This document shows positions 1-9,865 of a stretch of DNA of 64,000 bases, piece after piece. The stretch covers positions 22,397-86,396 of the forward strand of contig NZ_LNZC01000029.1 in assembly GCF_001467535.1 (NCBI RefSeq), given 5' to 3'. This DNA comes from Legionella worsleiensis (GTDB lineage Bacteria; Pseudomonadota; Gammaproteobacteria; Legionellales; Legionellaceae). The position numbers and the translations under genes are program-made. Each line of letters starts with the position of its first letter. Within the stretch, counting starts at the first letter, position 1. A model generated the notes under the pieces. The model saw only the letters and a program-made list of their open reading frames with translations. It did no database searches and was not told the origin of the DNA.

Positions 1-399
1 GATTCCTACCAGATCCTGTCCGTCAACAACAGGAACCCCTGAAAAATTGTAACGGGTCATCACATCGACTAATTCTCTAACGGTCAGATTAGGTGTTACA
101 GAAATGGGATCTTTAACCATACCGCTTTCAAATTTTTTGACCCTTCTTACTTCTTCAGCCTGTTCGGTAATAGTCATGTTCTTATGGATAATACCAATTC
201 CACCTTCTTGAGCCAAAGCAATAGCCAGACGAGCTTCTGTCACGGTATCCATTGCAGCCGAAATCAAGGGCATGTTCAGGTTAATTGACCGGGTTAAACG
301 GGTAATTAAAGACACATCTTTCGGTAAAACAAGTGAATGGGCAGGTACGAGCAAGACGTCATCAAAAGTCAAAGCATGTTGAACGATGGATAGAGCCAT
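1..399 (-). CDS. guaB: IMP dehydrogenase, N-terminal part (truncated by window edge)
   Basis: The first 133 codons of inosine-5'-monophosphate dehydrogenase, which oxidises IMP to XMP in guanine nucleotide synthesis. The translation begins [20 protein letters not shown], a hallmark GuaB start, and continues through the first barrel strands ([20 protein letters not shown]). It enters the first CBS domain ([19 protein letters not shown]) before running off the left edge. The catalytic cysteine loop lies outside the window. The gene is divergent from minD, with about 200 bases between the two starts, which must hold both promoters. The assignment is firm; only the 5' part can be judged. Confidence 0.95.
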   Translation of the reverse strand, partial: MALSIVQHALTFDDVLLVPAHSLVLPKDVSLITRLTRSINLNMPLISAAMDTVTEARLAIALAQEGGIGIIHKNMTITEQAEEVRRVKKFESGMVKDPISVTPNLTVRELVDVMTRYNFSGVPVVDGQDLVGI

Positions 400-608
400 G
401 GTGTTCTCACTCCAGTAGTTAAGATTAACCGAATAGTTTACTCTCTTTGTAAGAAAAGTTAAACATTTAAATCATAAATATTACACTTTTGTGCTTATTT
501 CAGGTTTAATTATGATTAAATCTCTTGACATCTTGAATTAAAGAATCATTAACGTGTACACTGTTGGTTAAATATTGTGTTGAATCGAAGAATAGGAAGG
601 GTTCAGCG

Positions 609-1439
609 TTGGCTAAAATAATTGTGATTACATCTGGTAAAGGCGGGGTAGGAAAGACTACTTCATCTGCGGCTATTTCTTCTGGTCTTGCTCTTTTAGG
701 GCACAAGACGGTGGTAATAGATTTTGACATAGGTTTAAGAAACCTTGACATCATCATGGGTTGTGAGCGTCGTGTGGTCTATGATTTTGTTAATGTCATC
801 AACGGTGAGGCAAGTCTGAATCAAGCCCTGATTAAAGACAAGCGTGTTCCCAATCTGTTTATCTTACCCGCTTCTCAAACCCGGGACAAAGATGCTTTAA
901 CTCTTGAAGGTGTTGAAAAAACACTTAATGAGTTGGCTAAAGATTTTGAATTCATTATTTGCGACTCTCCTGCCGGCATAGAAACTGGTGCACTAATGGC
1001 CATGTATTTTGCAGATCATGCCATTGTTGTGACTAATCCTGAAGTGTCATCGGTACGAGACTCCGATAGAATTTTAGGTATTTTGGCCAGCAAAACCAAA
1101 AGAGCAGTTGAAAATTCCACTCCAATTCAAGAACATCTGCTCTTAACCCGATATGATCCAGAACGGGTAGAACGTGGCGAAATGCTCTCGGTGACTGATG
1201 TTAAAGAAATTTTGGCTATACCATTGATTGGTGTAATACCCGAATCAAAATCTGTTCTTAAAGCCTCTAATACAGGAACGCCGGTAATCCTTGATGAAAC
1301 AAGTGATGCAGGCCTTGCCTATCAGGATGCTATAGCTCGCTTTCTTGGTGAAGAAAGACCAATGCGCTTTATAAATAACGAACGCAAAGGATTACTGCGT
1401 CGCTTGTTCAGTAAAAACAAGGAGGAAGTGACACTATGA
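609..1439 (+). CDS. minD: Septum-site determining ATPase MinD
   Basis: Membrane-cycling ParA/MinD-type ATPase that, with MinE (and MinC), places the division site at mid-cell. The deviant Walker A motif KGGVGKTT is at residues 11-18. The C-terminus ends in a basic amphipathic stretch ([13 protein letters not shown]) typical of the membrane-targeting helix. The frame is open from 564, but the family N-terminus ([13 protein letters not shown]) maps to a TTG at 609, preceded by AGGAAGG at suitable spacing, so TTG is taken as the start (276 aa). A perfect -35 TTGACA lies at 525-530 without a good -10. MinE overlaps by 4 bases. The upstream gene is guaB, not minC. Confidence 0.95.
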   Translation: MAKIIVITSGKGGVGKTTSSAAISSGLALLGHKTVVIDFDIGLRNLDIIMGCERRVVYDFVNVINGEASLNQALIKDKRVPNLFILPASQTRDKDALTLEGVEKTLNELAKDFEFIICDSPAGIETGALMAMYFADHAIVVTNPEVSSVRDSDRILGILASKTKRAVENSTPIQEHLLLTRYDPERVERGEMLSVTDVKEILAIPLIGVIPESKSVLKASNTGTPVILDETSDAGLAYQDAIARFLGEERPMRFINNERKGLLRRLFSKNKEEVTL

Positions 1440-1696
1440 GTATTTTTAATTACCTCCGTAGAAGAAATTCTACAGCATCCGTTGCAAAAGAGCGCCTGCA
1501 AATTATCATTTCTCATGAGCGTTCTCAGCGTAACACACCAGATTATTTGCCCAAGCTGCAAGAAGAAATTCTTGCAGTGATAGCAAAATACGTGCACATA
1601 ACACGAGATCAGGTTAGTGTTAATTTAGAACGTATGGGCGATAATGCTGTTCTTGAGCTCAATATCACCATGCCCGATTTGGCAGAAGAGACCTAA
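1436..1696 (+). CDS. minE: Cell division topological specificity factor MinE
   Basis: 86-residue MinE, which stimulates MinD ATPase and drives pole-to-pole oscillation. It has the family's length and order: an N-terminal MinD-activating segment (residues about 1-35, with [18 protein letters not shown]) and then the topological specificity domain ([16 protein letters not shown]). ATG overlaps the minD stop (ATGA), so the two are translationally coupled. A small hairpin follows 8 bases after the stop. Confidence 0.95.
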   Translation: MSIFNYLRRRNSTASVAKERLQIIISHERSQRNTPDYLPKLQEEILAVIAKYVHITRDQVSVNLERMGDNAVLELNITMPDLAEET

Positions 1697-1703
1697 GATC
1701 CCA

Positions 1704-1721
1704 AGGGTAGCGTTTTACCCT
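1704..1721 (+). terminator. Candidate terminator after minDE
   Basis: Inverted repeat AGGGTA / TACCCT with a 6-base loop, followed by CGTTTAATTT. The stem is short and the T-run interrupted, so termination is plausible but weak. Confidence 0.4.
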
Positions 1722-1880
1722 CGTTTAATTTAGTCATTATAGAATTCATTGAATAGAGAATTGCTTACAGAACTACGTGCACATACTGTTTGTTTTTTGA
1801 TTCTAAGATACTCGCCTGATTGTTCATCAAAATTTACTCATGGTTTGCAAATCAAAGAAAAAAATCAACCCCGTGAAACA

Positions 1881-3113
1881 TTATAAATTAAGTATGTCTA
1901 TTACCGAACTTGCGTATTCAATACTTTGTAAATAATGTCTGGTTAATTCTTCTTCTTTTAGTGGCAGGCCGTTGAGGGAGCTGAAGTTTGCCTGTTCATA
2001 ATCGATTGAATATTTAAGAAAGGTGCCCAGCATACCTTTTTTATCCAATATGGCTTCGTTTAATGATTCAGTTAGATGAATATTAGCTAAAAGAGACCCC
2101 AAGGGTTGATTTAAAATACCATCCAGCGTGGATAAAATCCCTACAGTATACGCCTGATGTGGGTTAGTGTAGTTCATGGTTTTAGCCATAGATTCGCACA
2201 TTTTGGCACGAATCAAGGTGCGTTCAAGAAGATCAGGTGCTACCTCATCAAAACTGGACAGCAACAATAAATTCAACCAGTTACGAATTTGAAACAACCC
2301 GAGTTGTTTAATGGCATCAAGTAAGCTGTCGATTTTTTTACTTCTGTACATAGCTGGTGAATTGGCCAAACGTAGAATTCGATAACTGAGTTTGGGAATA
2401 GGTAAAATCATTTCCTCAATACGTTCCATGGGCACATTATCATCGTTTAACTCAGCAAGAAGACGCAAAAGCTGGGCTTTGTTCTCGGTAATTTTAGTGC
2501 TCGCAATGGACTCAGGTTTATTAAGAAAAAAGCCCTGAAAATAGTGGAAACCAAAATTACGACATATTTGAAATTGCTCTTTTGTTTCAATTTTCTCGGC
2601 CAAAAGAATACCTTTGTAATTTTTAAGCAGAGATAATTGTTTTTCTATGTGTTTTTCATCTTGATTAAGAACCTCTATTTTAATTACATTTGCAATTTCA
2701 ACAAAAGCTTCAAGATTTTTTTGGTAGACAAAATCATCCAGGGCAATCTGATAGCCCTTATTTTTCAGTACTCTTAAATTTTTAATGATGTCGTTATCTG
2801 GTTCAACTGTTTCAAGAATTTCAACAACTATTTTATCTTTCGGTAACAACAAAGGTATCTTTTGAATAAGATTATTATAGGTAAAATTTATATAGGCTCT
2901 TTTATTACCTAAAAGTGTCCTCATGTCCATATTGGTAAACATTTGAGTGAGAACTGATGAAGTTGCTGAATCGCCTTCAAATTGATTGGTGTTATCCACA
3001 TCCGCATATTGAGGGTTGCCATTGCGATAAAGTATTTCGTAGGCACAGACAATACCCTTTTTGTCATAAATACCTTGACGAGCGAGCAATATGCTGGAAT
3101 TGGGTTCTGTCAT
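1881..3113 (-). CDS. EAL-HDOD (YuxH-type) signalling protein
   Basis: Two-domain protein of the EAL plus HDOD architecture. The EAL-like domain spans residues about 5-200 and HDOD about 205-390. Signature remnants: EIL (E26) for EAL, N76, E98, DDF (D126, D127), KIE (K145) for KID, AEKIET (E173) for AEGVET and FQG (Q193). The acidic residues and lysine are kept, but the glycines of DDFG and AEG and the second D of KID are not, so c-di-GMP hydrolysis is uncertain; many YuxH-type proteins are thought non-catalytic. The HDOD part contains MILPIPKLSYRILRLANS. The frame is open from a TTG at 3170; ATG 3113 (410 aa) matches the family start better. Monocistronic. Confidence 0.85.
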   Translation of the reverse strand: MTEPNSSILLARQGIYDKKGIVCAYEILYRNGNPQYADVDNTNQFEGDSATSSVLTQMFTNMDMRTLLGNKRAYINFTYNNLIQKIPLLLPKDKIVVEILETVEPDNDIIKNLRVLKNKGYQIALDDFVYQKNLEAFVEIANVIKIEVLNQDEKHIEKQLSLLKNYKGILLAEKIETKEQFQICRNFGFHYFQGFFLNKPESIASTKITENKAQLLRLLAELNDDNVPMERIEEMILPIPKLSYRILRLANSPAMYRSKKIDSLLDAIKQLGLFQIRNWLNLLLLSSFDEVAPDLLERTLIRAKMCESMAKTMNYTNPHQAYTVGILSTLDGILNQPLGSLLANIHLTESLNEAILDKKGMLGTFLKYSIDYEQANFSSLNGLPLKEEELTRHYLQSIEYASSVIDILNL

Positions 3114-3770
3114 TATTATTGTCACTATCTCTTTATTAAGATTCCTTTTATTAAGCAGCCATAATAACAAAAGGCCTGCCTAATGACTTCAAAATGCCCA
3201 TAACCTACGAACAAACGAGCCATACACTGTTAAGTATAGAGCAATATTTAACTTCTCCATATACGCCAAAAAATAAAGTCTTTGACCCAATTCAAACTCG
3301 ATTATACAGTCACTTAAAATTTAAATGATCGTCATTTAGGCTATACTTTAGCAATTTTAAGTCATTTGTTTAGATTATAACCTATTTTGCAGGGTCTGTT
3401 AGCATGAAAATGTCATGAAACATTCAGATTTAGTGCAAATCAGTCAAAACCGGCTTAAATTACCGATAAGTACTCAAGGCAACGCTAACTTAAGCTAAAT
3501 TAAGAGGTTATTATTAATTTAAGAGCTGTTAACAAGGCTTGAATTCACAATTTATTGTTTTTTTTGAACATATACCCAACAGTCCTGTTTTTAAAACAAA
3601 AATCAATTTTGAACTGAGCAGAGATTTTAAATTTCACTTCAAACTGCCCCCTTTCTCGCAATAGGATCTTTGAATACTGATGCCTTTTGCGGGAGAAAAC
3701 GGTATATCCCTCGGTTTATTGCCACATAAATTACGCCAAACCGAGGGAAGAAGTATTAAATCGGTACGAA
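3114..3770. other. Gene-poor interval between fadE end and EAL-HDOD gene
   Basis: No convincing gene in about 650 AT-rich bases. It should contain the promoter of the EAL-HDOD gene (minus). A perfect small palindrome TAAATGA-TCG-TCATTTA lies at 3322-3338, a possible operator. An 11-bp inverted repeat lies at 3707-3748 (listed separately). A short plus-strand frame (3687-3896) looks like chance and runs into fadE antisense. Confidence 0.5.
3707..3748 (-). terminator. Inverted repeat downstream of fadE
   Basis: Perfect 11-bp arms TCCCTCGGTTT (3707-3717) and AAACCGAGGGA (3738-3748) with a 20-base loop, 23 bases past the fadE stop. On the minus strand a TTTT follows after a few bases. Probably terminates the ugp-fadE transcript; the long loop and weak T-run keep confidence moderate. 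Confidence 0.5.
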
Positions 3771-6248
3771 TTAAATAATCTCTGTTTCAATATTGTCTTT
3801 GTGGGCTTTCTTTTTAATGATGCCCGCTTTAGGAGAAGTTCTTCTGAGTTCATCATCAGCAAAATCATCCACTTTAATTACATCCTGACGAGCTAATTCG
3901 GCTTGTTCGAGCTCTTTAGCTTCCTCAGAGGTCAGTATTCCGCAGCTCAAGGCCTCTGCAATCTGATCTTTAAAGTTAAGTGATTTTAACACCTGATCTT
4001 TCACTGCCTTCATTACTTTACGCTCTAAATCCTCAACCGCACAGATTTTATAAAATGCCTCTTCCATGCGACCTAAGGGGCAATTATTGCTTGGCGTTTT
4101 ATAAACGAGTCGAGTTAAGCGAGCACGAGTTTCATTGGGCTCAATAAGCATCTTCGCCAACTTATGACCTAACTGATCATTGGGGATATGTCTTTTATTG
4201 CCTAATGGTTTTAAAATCAAGGGTAAAGCGATTCGTGCCCAACGCACCGGAAAGTTAATAATCACGCCATGCATTGCATCTTCACATTCGTGCAATAGTT
4301 GCTGGCAACACCACTGAACCAGGGGAAGATCAGCTACTGGCTCGCCATCCTCATAAAAACGCTTTAAAACACAAGATGCCATGTAAAGACAACTTAACAT
4401 ATCGCCTAAACGTGCAGACAGTTTTTCCTTGCGCTTTAGGCCACCACCTAACACCACCATAGAAAAATCAGCAAGAAAAGCAAGATTTGCACTGTATTTA
4501 TGAATTAATTGATAATATCGTTTTACCGAACTGGTCGGTGCTTTTGAATAATGAGCATCAGTCCAGGCAAATACCAGCGACTTGGTGAAATTAGCCAGTA
4601 TAAATCCAGCATGAGCAAAAAACGCATTGTCAAATTGCTTCAAATCATTATTACGCACACTTTCCAACTCTTTAAATACATAAGGATGACAACGAACTGC
4701 ACCCTGACCAAATATAATCAGACTACGAGTTAGAATGTTTGCCCCTTCTACAGTAATTCCGATAGGAGAACCTTGATATCCTCGACCCAGGTAGTTATTG
4801 GGGCCTAAACAAATGCCTTTACCACCATGAATGTCCATAGCATCCAAAGCAACGGTTCTTGCTCGCTCGGTTGAATGATATTTTAGAATTGCGCCAACAA
4901 CGGATGGCTTAGCACCGTGATCTATGGCAGCAGCTGCCATAGTCAGTGCAGAGTCAATAATATAAGTGTTGGCTGCAATTCGTGCCAAAGGTTCCTCTAT
5001 ACCTTCAAATTTACCTATGGGTTGATTAAATTGCTTTCTAATCCGTGCATAAGCTCCAGAAGCAAGAGCCACAGCCTGAGCGCCGCCACTGGCGCTTGAT
5101 GGCAGAGAAATAGCACGTCCAGCGCTCAAGCACTCCATTAACATGCGCCAGCCTTGCCCAGCCATAGCGGCGCCACCGATTAAATAGTCCAAGGGTATAA
5201 ATACATTTTTTCCTTGAGTTGGTCCATTTAAAAAACCGGTATTTAATGGAAAATGTCTTCTTCCTTTGGTTACTCCAGGAGTTGAGGAAGGAATCAATGC
5301 ACAACTAATACCCAAATCCTCTCCCTTACCTAACATATTTTCCGGGTCAAACATTCTGAATGCCAATCCTATGACTGTAGCAACCGGACACAAAGTGATG
5401 TAGCGCTTATCCCAATTTAAACGAACACCAACAACTTCCTTACCGTTAAATTCCTGGCGACAAACTATACCCTCATCAGGAATAGAAGCAGCATCAGAAC
5501 CGGCATTTGGTCCAGTTAATGCAAAACAGGGGATTTCCCTTCCATCAGCCAATCGTGGCAGGTAATGATTTTTTTGTTCCTCAGTGCCGTATTTTAGTAA
5601 CAATTCACCTGGCCCCAGGGAGTTTGGTACACAGATTGTAGTAGCAGCGGTAATAGAGCGACCATAAATTTTAACCAAAATGGACATTTGCGCTGTAGCA
5701 GAGAACTCTAACCCTCCGTAACGTTTGGGTATAATCATGCCCAGAAAACGGTTGTCTTTGATAAACTGCCATACTTCTGGAGGTAAATCAGTACGATTAT
5801 GAGTAATATCCCAATCATCAAGCATGGAACACAAGACATTAACCGGGCCATCAAGGAACTTCTGTTCTTCTTCTGTCAAGTGCACAACAGGCTCACTGCG
5901 TAACTTGGCAAAATCAGGAGCACCACTAAAGATATCGCCTTCCCAACTGACTGTTCCCGCTTCCAGAGCTTCTCGCTCAGTACTGGACATTGCAGGCATT
6001 GCTTTACTGATGATTTTAAACAAATGTTTTGATATCAATGCCCTGCGTAAAGGTTTTACCATCCCGGCTAACAACACAAGTTCAACTGTCCAGAGCATGG
6101 TCTGAGCAAACCATCCGGGTGAACCAAACTTGAATACCAAACCCATAAAAAGAGTAAAGCTGATAGCCCATACCGCTATTGATGCCTGACGAGTTATCAA
6201 TATCCCTGCTGCACCAATTGTTGCAAGTAGTAACAGTACATGTAGCAC
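3771..6248 (-). CDS. fadE: Acyl-CoA dehydrogenase FadE
   Basis: 825-residue FadE-type acyl-CoA dehydrogenase, first step of fatty-acid beta-oxidation. Two hydrophobic segments lie in the first 70 residues, as in enterobacterial FadE (about 814 aa). They are followed by the acyl-CoA dehydrogenase N-terminal, middle (CFALTGPNAGSDAASIPDEG) and C-terminal domains and a long C-terminal extension (DUF1974-like). The family motif MDIHGGKGICLGPNNYLGR is present. ATG at 6248 is preceded by AAGGAGAG on the minus strand. It is the last gene of a close-packed minus-strand run beginning at ugpA; the gap to the hydrolase is 24 bases. Confidence 0.93.
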   Translation of the reverse strand: MLHVLLLLATIGAAGILITRQASIAVWAISFTLFMGLVFKFGSPGWFAQTMLWTVELVLLAGMVKPLRRALISKHLFKIISKAMPAMSSTEREALEAGTVSWEGDIFSGAPDFAKLRSEPVVHLTEEEQKFLDGPVNVLCSMLDDWDITHNRTDLPPEVWQFIKDNRFLGMIIPKRYGGLEFSATAQMSILVKIYGRSITAATTICVPNSLGPGELLLKYGTEEQKNHYLPRLADGREIPCFALTGPNAGSDAASIPDEGIVCRQEFNGKEVVGVRLNWDKRYITLCPVATVIGLAFRMFDPENMLGKGEDLGISCALIPSSTPGVTKGRRHFPLNTGFLNGPTQGKNVFIPLDYLIGGAAMAGQGWRMLMECLSAGRAISLPSSASGGAQAVALASGAYARIRKQFNQPIGKFEGIEEPLARIAANTYIIDSALTMAAAAIDHGAKPSVVGAILKYHSTERARTVALDAMDIHGGKGICLGPNNYLGRGYQGSPIGITVEGANILTRSLIIFGQGAVRCHPYVFKELESVRNNDLKQFDNAFFAHAGFILANFTKSLVFAWTDAHYSKAPTSSVKRYYQLIHKYSANLAFLADFSMVVLGGGLKRKEKLSARLGDMLSCLYMASCVLKRFYEDGEPVADLPLVQWCCQQLLHECEDAMHGVIINFPVRWARIALPLILKPLGNKRHIPNDQLGHKLAKMLIEPNETRARLTRLVYKTPSNNCPLGRMEEAFYKICAVEDLERKVMKAVKDQVLKSLNFKDQIAEALSCGILTSEEAKELEQAELARQDVIKVDDFADDELRRTSPKAGIIKKKAHKDNIETEII

Positions 6249-6272
6249 AATGCTCTCCTTATTATCAGCTAA

Positions 6273-7079
6273 TTAAAAATATAACTTTTGGTTATGAAGT
6301 ATAGCATCTACAACGTCAATAACCTGTTTTGCAACCGACTTTGGATGTTCCATTGGAAACAAATGGGTTCCTTTGGTTTGAACGCTTTTAATGTGAAAAT
6401 ACCGTCGCATGTAGCGAACGTCGAAACTATCAATAACCGTGCTGCTGTCTCCATAAATCAGAGCAGCAGGGACTCGTGATCTTCCTTTTAAGCGTGGAAT
6501 GACATGAGGAATAGTTCTGTAGATTTGAGATTCAATATGCCTGTCAAATTTCAAATGATACCCATCCTCTTTTAAATCCAGACCATACTTGATGTAATCA
6601 TCCAAACACTCATCAGTAAACGTCTTAAATAAATCCCTGGTTTTCAAATAACGCAGTAATTGATCATGATCTTGCCAGTAGGTCCTTCTTCCTTTGGTTC
6701 GGTATGCTGGAGTCACTCGGTCAATAATACCAAGTACCTTGGCTAAATGAACCATACTTGATTTAAAACGACCAAGTAAAGGCGAATCCAGCAACACAAC
6801 CGCCTTAAATAAATCAGGGCGTTCAATGGCAGCCAAAAGACTTAAAACGCCCCCAAGGGAATGGCCAACCGCAATCACTTTCTGCCTGGCTTGTTGTTCC
6901 ACACTGTCTATGACTTCATCAACAAGATGATGCCAGTTTTCCGTCACAGGATAATCGGGATGATGTCCTATCATATCAGGGTAACAGACATCAAAAACAA
7001 CAGCCAGCTGATCCAGAAACTGCTTGTAACACAAAGAAGGAAATCCATTGCCATGCGCAAAATGGATTAAATCCCTCAT
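6273..7079 (-). CDS. Alpha/beta hydrolase
   Basis: 268-residue alpha/beta-hydrolase-fold enzyme. Oxyanion motif HGNG is at residues 9-12 and nucleophile elbow GHSLGG at 72-77 (Ser74). The acid is probably in LIYGDSS and the histidine in GTHLFPMEHP near the C-terminus. No signal peptide, so cytoplasmic. The ATG overlaps the stop of the DUF1189 gene by one base (TAATG), and fadE follows 24 bases later. Its neighbours suggest a lipid or acyl-ester substrate; this is inference, and the exact substrate cannot be read from sequence. Confidence 0.85.
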   Translation of the reverse strand: MRDLIHFAHGNGFPSLCYKQFLDQLAVVFDVCYPDMIGHHPDYPVTENWHHLVDEVIDSVEQQARQKVIAVGHSLGGVLSLLAAIERPDLFKAVVLLDSPLLGRFKSSMVHLAKVLGIIDRVTPAYRTKGRRTYWQDHDQLLRYLKTRDLFKTFTDECLDDYIKYGLDLKEDGYHLKFDRHIESQIYRTIPHVIPRLKGRSRVPAALIYGDSSTVIDSFDVRYMRRYFHIKSVQTKGTHLFPMEHPKSVAKQVIDVVDAILHNQKLYF

Positions 7080-7951
7080 TATGCCACCATTTTGGTACTG
7101 TCAGAGCGAAATGCTCTGATGGCAATACTAAAATACAGACCAAGCAACGCCAACAAAATAAATCCAAATCCGTAAAATACTGCGTTTAATGTCATAAACG
7201 TCAAAAGCACACACACCATGGGGGTAGATGCTACCATGAATAAACGTGAAGATTCTTTGAATTTAAGTTTGAAGGAAAAAAACACCCTGGAAAAAACTTG
7301 CCCCAAAAAAGCAAGAACAAGGAAAAAGATAACAAATAAAGAGTAAAAAATTGCAACGATAACGGGATAAATAATCAACTGGGCTGCATATTTCAATCCG
7401 TAAATGGAGCTACTGGAAATAATCGTTTTTCCATCAAACATCATATTCATATTTTTATCAAAGGGCTGTACCATAACAGAACCATGGAGTGTTTGGTCAT
7501 CACTCAAAGTCATTATAGATGGAGAAATCATCTTTACAGACATGCTTTTTTTGTTAATCAATAAAGTCAAATAAGGAAATTCTTTGGTAAATTCTTTTAC
7601 CACTCCCGTGGTATCAATAATAACTGAGACCTGTCCCTTATCGTTTTTAATAAAATAAGGCATAGGCTTATCAAAATTGAGCTCACCATTTTGAATGTAA
7701 AGAGTGGGCAAAGAAAGTATAGGAGCTATAAGCCGCTCATTAAAATCGGTGTTAAACTCCCTGCTCATTTTCAAAGAATAAGGAATAACTGCAAGTGCAA
7801 TCACCAGTAAAAGATAAAGAAGGCCAGTACCCCGCCAGCGTTTTCCTACATCGATGTATAATCTCTTTGCATAAAAAGACATATAAAGCGCTGACCAATA
7901 GCTGTAAACCGGGGTATCAATAGGTTTTAATTTAGTGTCTTTCTTCGCCAC
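7079..7951 (-). CDS. DUF1189-type integral membrane protein
   Basis: Membrane protein with the DUF1189 pattern: an N-terminal cytoplasmic segment (YWSALYMSFYAKRLYIDVGK), one TM helix (residues about 40-60), an extracytoplasmic domain of about 140 residues, then about three TM helices near the C-terminus. The frame opens at 7993, but a GTG at 7951 sits behind GGAGA inside the end of ugpC and gives MAKKDTKLKPIDTPVYS (290 aa); this start is preferred. It overlaps ugpC by 20 bases and touches the hydrolase. DUF1189 proteins are often near maltodextrin-type ABC systems; function is unknown. Confidence 0.8.
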   Translation of the reverse strand: MAKKDTKLKPIDTPVYSYWSALYMSFYAKRLYIDVGKRWRGTGLLYLLLVIALAVIPYSLKMSREFNTDFNERLIAPILSLPTLYIQNGELNFDKPMPYFIKNDKGQVSVIIDTTGVVKEFTKEFPYLTLLINKKSMSVKMISPSIMTLSDDQTLHGSVMVQPFDKNMNMMFDGKTIISSSSIYGLKYAAQLIIYPVIVAIFYSLFVIFFLVLAFLGQVFSRVFFSFKLKFKESSRLFMVASTPMVCVLLTFMTLNAVFYGFGFILLALLGLYFSIAIRAFRSDSTKMVA

Positions 7952-9035
7952 ACCATTCTCCAATACGTTTACCTGTTTTTTGGTGAAAAACATGTACTTT
8001 CATTTTAGGCAACTCTACAAAGATCTGTCCATCAGATAAAGCATGATCTGCAGGTAGACGTAAAGTAACCCGTTTGCCATTATTAATACTCTTTGCCTGT
8101 ACGAGTTTGTCCGCACCCATATCGTCTATAAATTCAATGTTCAGTTCTAAAGATTGAGCGTTTTTTGAGGCAGAATGCAAAACATGCTCAGGTCTGACTG
8201 CCAGAGTCAGTACGTCATGATCATCTACCGTGTCTGTCCAAAGCGGTGCAGGAAAATCAATTCCCATTTCAGTCTGAATGGTTTTTGATTTTTTGTCAAA
8301 AACGCCCGTAAAAAAATTAATGGGGTAATGTCCGGTAAACCCTGCGACAAATTCGGTCGCCGGGGTCTGGTACAATTCCTGAGGAGTACCTAATTGTTCT
8401 ACCCTGCCCTGATTCAATACCAAAACTCTATCTGCCATGGTCATTGCTTCTGTTTGATCATGAGTCACATACAAACTGGTGGTATTGAATTGTTGATGTA
8501 ATTTTTTAATTTCATGACGCATTTCCGTGCGTAATTTGGCATCCAGGTTTGATAAAGGCTCATCAAACAAATAGACAGCAGGAGATCTGACTATAGCTCG
8601 TCCCATAGCAACTCTTTGTTTTTGACCACCCGATAACTCCTGCGGTTTTCGTTGCAAATAAGGAGTCAAATGCAGCAGCTTGGCTACATCGCTTACTCTT
8701 TGGCGAATATCGGAAGCGCTCAATTTGCGCATTTTTAATCCATAGGCCATATTGTCAAATACCGTCATATGCGGATATAGCGCATAATTTTGGAACACCA
8801 TTGCCATATCTCTTTTGGCTGCAGGCATGTCATTAACACATTGATTATTGATTAACACCGCTCCAGAACTTAACTGTTCGAGTCCGGCTATAAGCCGCAA
8901 AAGGGTTGATTTACCACAACCTGATGGTCCAACAACGACCATAAATTCGCCCTTTTTAATACTCAGTGTTAACTGATGCAAAATGGATGTGGCTCCTACT
9001 GTTTTTGTCACATCAATCAAATCAACTGTAGCCAT
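7932..9035 (-). CDS. ugpC: ABC transporter ATPase, UgpC/MalK type
   Basis: 367-residue ATPase of a carbohydrate/glycerol-3-phosphate class importer (CUT1). Walker A GPSGCGKST 36-44, Q-loop Q82, signature LSGGQ 134-138, Walker B ending D158-E159 and switch His192 are all intact, and a MalK-type C-terminal regulatory domain follows (about 240-360). Three bases separate it from ugpE. The assignment to glycerol-3-phosphate rather than another sugar rests on overall resemblance to UgpC and neighbouring lipid genes. Confidence 0.88.
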   Translation of the reverse strand: MATVDLIDVTKTVGATSILHQLTLSIKKGEFMVVVGPSGCGKSTLLRLIAGLEQLSSGAVLINNQCVNDMPAAKRDMAMVFQNYALYPHMTVFDNMAYGLKMRKLSASDIRQRVSDVAKLLHLTPYLQRKPQELSGGQKQRVAMGRAIVRSPAVYLFDEPLSNLDAKLRTEMRHEIKKLHQQFNTTSLYVTHDQTEAMTMADRVLVLNQGRVEQLGTPQELYQTPATEFVAGFTGHYPINFFTGVFDKKSKTIQTEMGIDFPAPLWTDTVDDHDVLTLAVRPEHVLHSASKNAQSLELNIEFIDDMGADKLVQAKSINNGKRVTLRLPADHALSDGQIFVELPKMKVHVFHQKTGKRIGEWCGEERH

Positions 9036-9037
9036 AA

Positions 9038-9865
9038 TTAGTTCAACCCTTTTTCAAACCAACGCTGCATGAACAAGACGACCACACAGGGTGGAATTAA
9101 AGCGATAAGCGCAACGGTCATGATATAGTGCCATTGTGGAACCTGATCTGCGACGCCCGCAAGATAACGAATCCCCATAACTATGGTCGCCATTTTGGTT
9201 TCGGTAGTAATAACCAATGGCCAGAGATACTGATTCCATCCGTACACAAACAATATAACGAATAATGCGGAAATTTGTGTGCGAGATAAAGGTAAGACTA
9301 TATCGAAAAAAAAGCGTACAGGGCCTGCACCATCAAGCTTGGCAGCATCAGCAAGTTCCTTGGGAATAGTCTTAAAAAATTGTCTGAACAAAAAAGTACC
9401 TGTAGCGGATGCGAGCAACGGTAATGATAATCCAGTAAAGGAATTCAATAATCCAAATGATGCAACAACCTGAAAAGTAGGTACTATTCTTACTTCAACG
9501 GGTAACATCATGGTTGCAAAAATCAATGCAAAACACAGTTTTTTGAAAGGAAAATCAAAGTAGACCAAGGCAAAGGCCGAGCCTAAAGCCAGTATTATCT
9601 TTCCGAACGCAATACACAAAGCCATTAACAGGCTGTTAAATAACATCCCGGTAATAGGTTCTCCACCAGTTACGGTCATTCCTTCAGTTAAGACGACGTT
9701 CAAATTTTTAATAAATGAAATCCCGGGAACTAAAGAAAGCGGTGACTGCATTAGTGCCGAACCTTCATGACTGGCTGCAACAAGAGCAAGATACAAAGGC
9801 AGGAACATGAAAAGAGTAAAAATAATTAAAAAAGCATGAGATAACACCCGATTTAAATGATTCAT
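9038..9865 (-). CDS. ugpE: ABC transporter permease UgpE
   Basis: 275-residue permease with six predicted TM helices. The EAA loop ELADAAKLDGAGPVRFFFDI couples to the ATPase. MalG/UgpE-type family. It overlaps ugpA by 4 bases and lies 2 bases before ugpC. Together with UgpA it would form the membrane channel. Confidence 0.88.
   Translation of the reverse strand: MNHLNRVLSHAFLIIFTLFMFLPLYLALVAASHEGSALMQSPLSLVPGISFIKNLNVVLTEGMTVTGGEPITGMLFNSLLMALCIAFGKIILALGSAFALVYFDFPFKKLCFALIFATMMLPVEVRIVPTFQVVASFGLLNSFTGLSLPLLASATGTFLFRQFFKTIPKELADAAKLDGAGPVRFFFDIVLPLSRTQISALFVILFVYGWNQYLWPLVITTETKMATIVMGIRYLAGVADQVPQWHYIMTVALIALIPPCVVVLFMQRWFEKGLN

Noticed and set aside
3687..3896. 69-codon plus-strand frame downstream of fadE
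   Set aside because: Runs antisense into fadE and spans the terminator-like inverted repeat; probably chance.
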